Source of the DNA: Lachnospiraceae bacterium
Lineage (GTDB): Bacteria > Bacillota_A > Clostridia > Lachnospirales > Lachnospiraceae
Assembly (NCBI GenBank): GCA_018365895.1
Contig: JAGZJD010000058.1
Span: forward strand, 1-14,899
Length of the DNA stretch: 14,899 bases
Direction: 5' to 3'
A program made the translations under genes and the position numbers. Of the stretch, positions 14,629 to 14,899 are shown one piece after another. Position 1 is the stretch's first letter. Each line of letters opens with the position of its first letter. The notes beneath the pieces are model-generated. The model saw nothing but the letters and a program-made list of their open reading frames with translations. It was not told the origin of the DNA and made no database searches.

Positions 14629-14899
14629 CTACACAAGTGCTACTGTCTCACGGCAGATTGCAAGTTCTTCGTTTGTAGGAATAACAAGTACTGTTACTTT
14701 AGAATCCGGTGTAGAAATTACGATTTCTTCGCCGCGTTTTCCATTTGCCTCATCATTGATCTCAATTCCAAGATATCCGAGGTAAGCACAGATTGCTTTT
14801 CTCATCTCGCAGTCATTTTCACCGATACCTGCTGTAAATACGATATTATCAACGCCGTTCATAGCTGCTGCGTAGCTTCCAACGTATTTTGCTACACGG
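14629..14899 (-). CDS. ackA: Acetate kinase, C-terminal part (cut by window edge)
   Basis: Interconverts acetyl-phosphate plus ADP with acetate plus ATP, the final ATP-yielding step of acetate fermentation. Only the last 89 or so codons are in the window. They read in frame from the edge as RVAKYVGSYAAAMNGVDNIVFTAGIGEND, which matches the ASKHA acetate kinase C-terminal motif, and end at TAG (14629-14631). The 5' part, and usually pta, would lie to the right. It precedes yceD-rpmF by about 110 nt, a common clostridial arrangement. Confidence 0.93.
   Translation of the reverse strand, partial: RVAKYVGSYAAAMNGVDNIVFTAGIGENDCEMRKAICAYLGYLGIEINDEANGKRGEEIVISTPDSKVTVLVIPTNEELAICRETVALV

Noticed and set aside
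1..14899. Mobile elements, CRISPR arrays, tRNA or rRNA genes
   Set aside because: No transposase or integrase frames, no regularly spaced repeats and no recognisable RNA gene were seen. The gaps are short and are explained by promoters and terminators.

Overview
This window looks like a core chromosomal segment of a low-to-medium GC Gram-positive anaerobe of class Clostridia, most likely family Lachnospiraceae. The assignment rests on protein character and gene order, not on a database search. Supporting features are Rex, a zinc-finger (C+) L32, a eukaryote-type NADP isocitrate dehydrogenase, an acetate kinase next to yceD-rpmF, and the order yceD-rpmF-...-plsX-acpP-rnc-smc-ftsY. Nothing in the window indicates a phage, transposon, CRISPR array, rRNA or tRNA.

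Left part (1-4995). rex reads leftward and an ABC-F ATPase gene reads rightward from a 200-bp divergent promoter region in which both promoters are legible. rex ends at a hairpin whose flank contains a near-consensus Rex operator; it probably serves a leftward gene just outside the window. The ABC-F gene ends at a GC-rich terminator and converges on a two-gene leftward operon, a GntR/FCD regulator followed by icd. That operon's promoter (TTGACA-17-TACAAT) is overlapped by a TTGTATACAA palindrome of the kind FadR-subfamily regulators bind, so the regulator probably controls itself and icd.

Central part (4996-12904). A long leftward cluster runs plsX-acpP-rnc-smc-ftsY-ilvA: membrane lipid initiation, acyl carrier protein, RNase III, chromosome condensation, SRP receptor, and finally threonine deaminase. 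Gaps are short, except that a perfect hairpin terminator or processing site lies between acpP and rnc. The cluster ends at a strong intrinsic terminator after ilvA that abuts the gntR-icd promoter.

Right part (12905-14899). A short YitT-like membrane protein gene is inserted on the opposite strand between rpmF and plsX, where many Firmicutes have either no gap or fapR. Its promoter has a 19-bp spacer holding a perfect 7-1-7 dyad, the architecture of MerR-family-activated promoters. Beyond it lie two back-to-back terminators, rpmF, yceD with a strong extended promoter, and the C-terminal end of acetate kinase cut by the window edge.

Most of this is ordinary conserved housekeeping DNA and I do not see a new multi-gene system. 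The points of interest are regulatory: the MerR-like promoter of the YitT gene, the Rex-like operator at the left edge, the FCD-type operator on gntR-icd, and the hairpin between acpP and rnc. Four genes (yceD, plsX, ftsY, ilvA) probably start downstream of the longest possible start.
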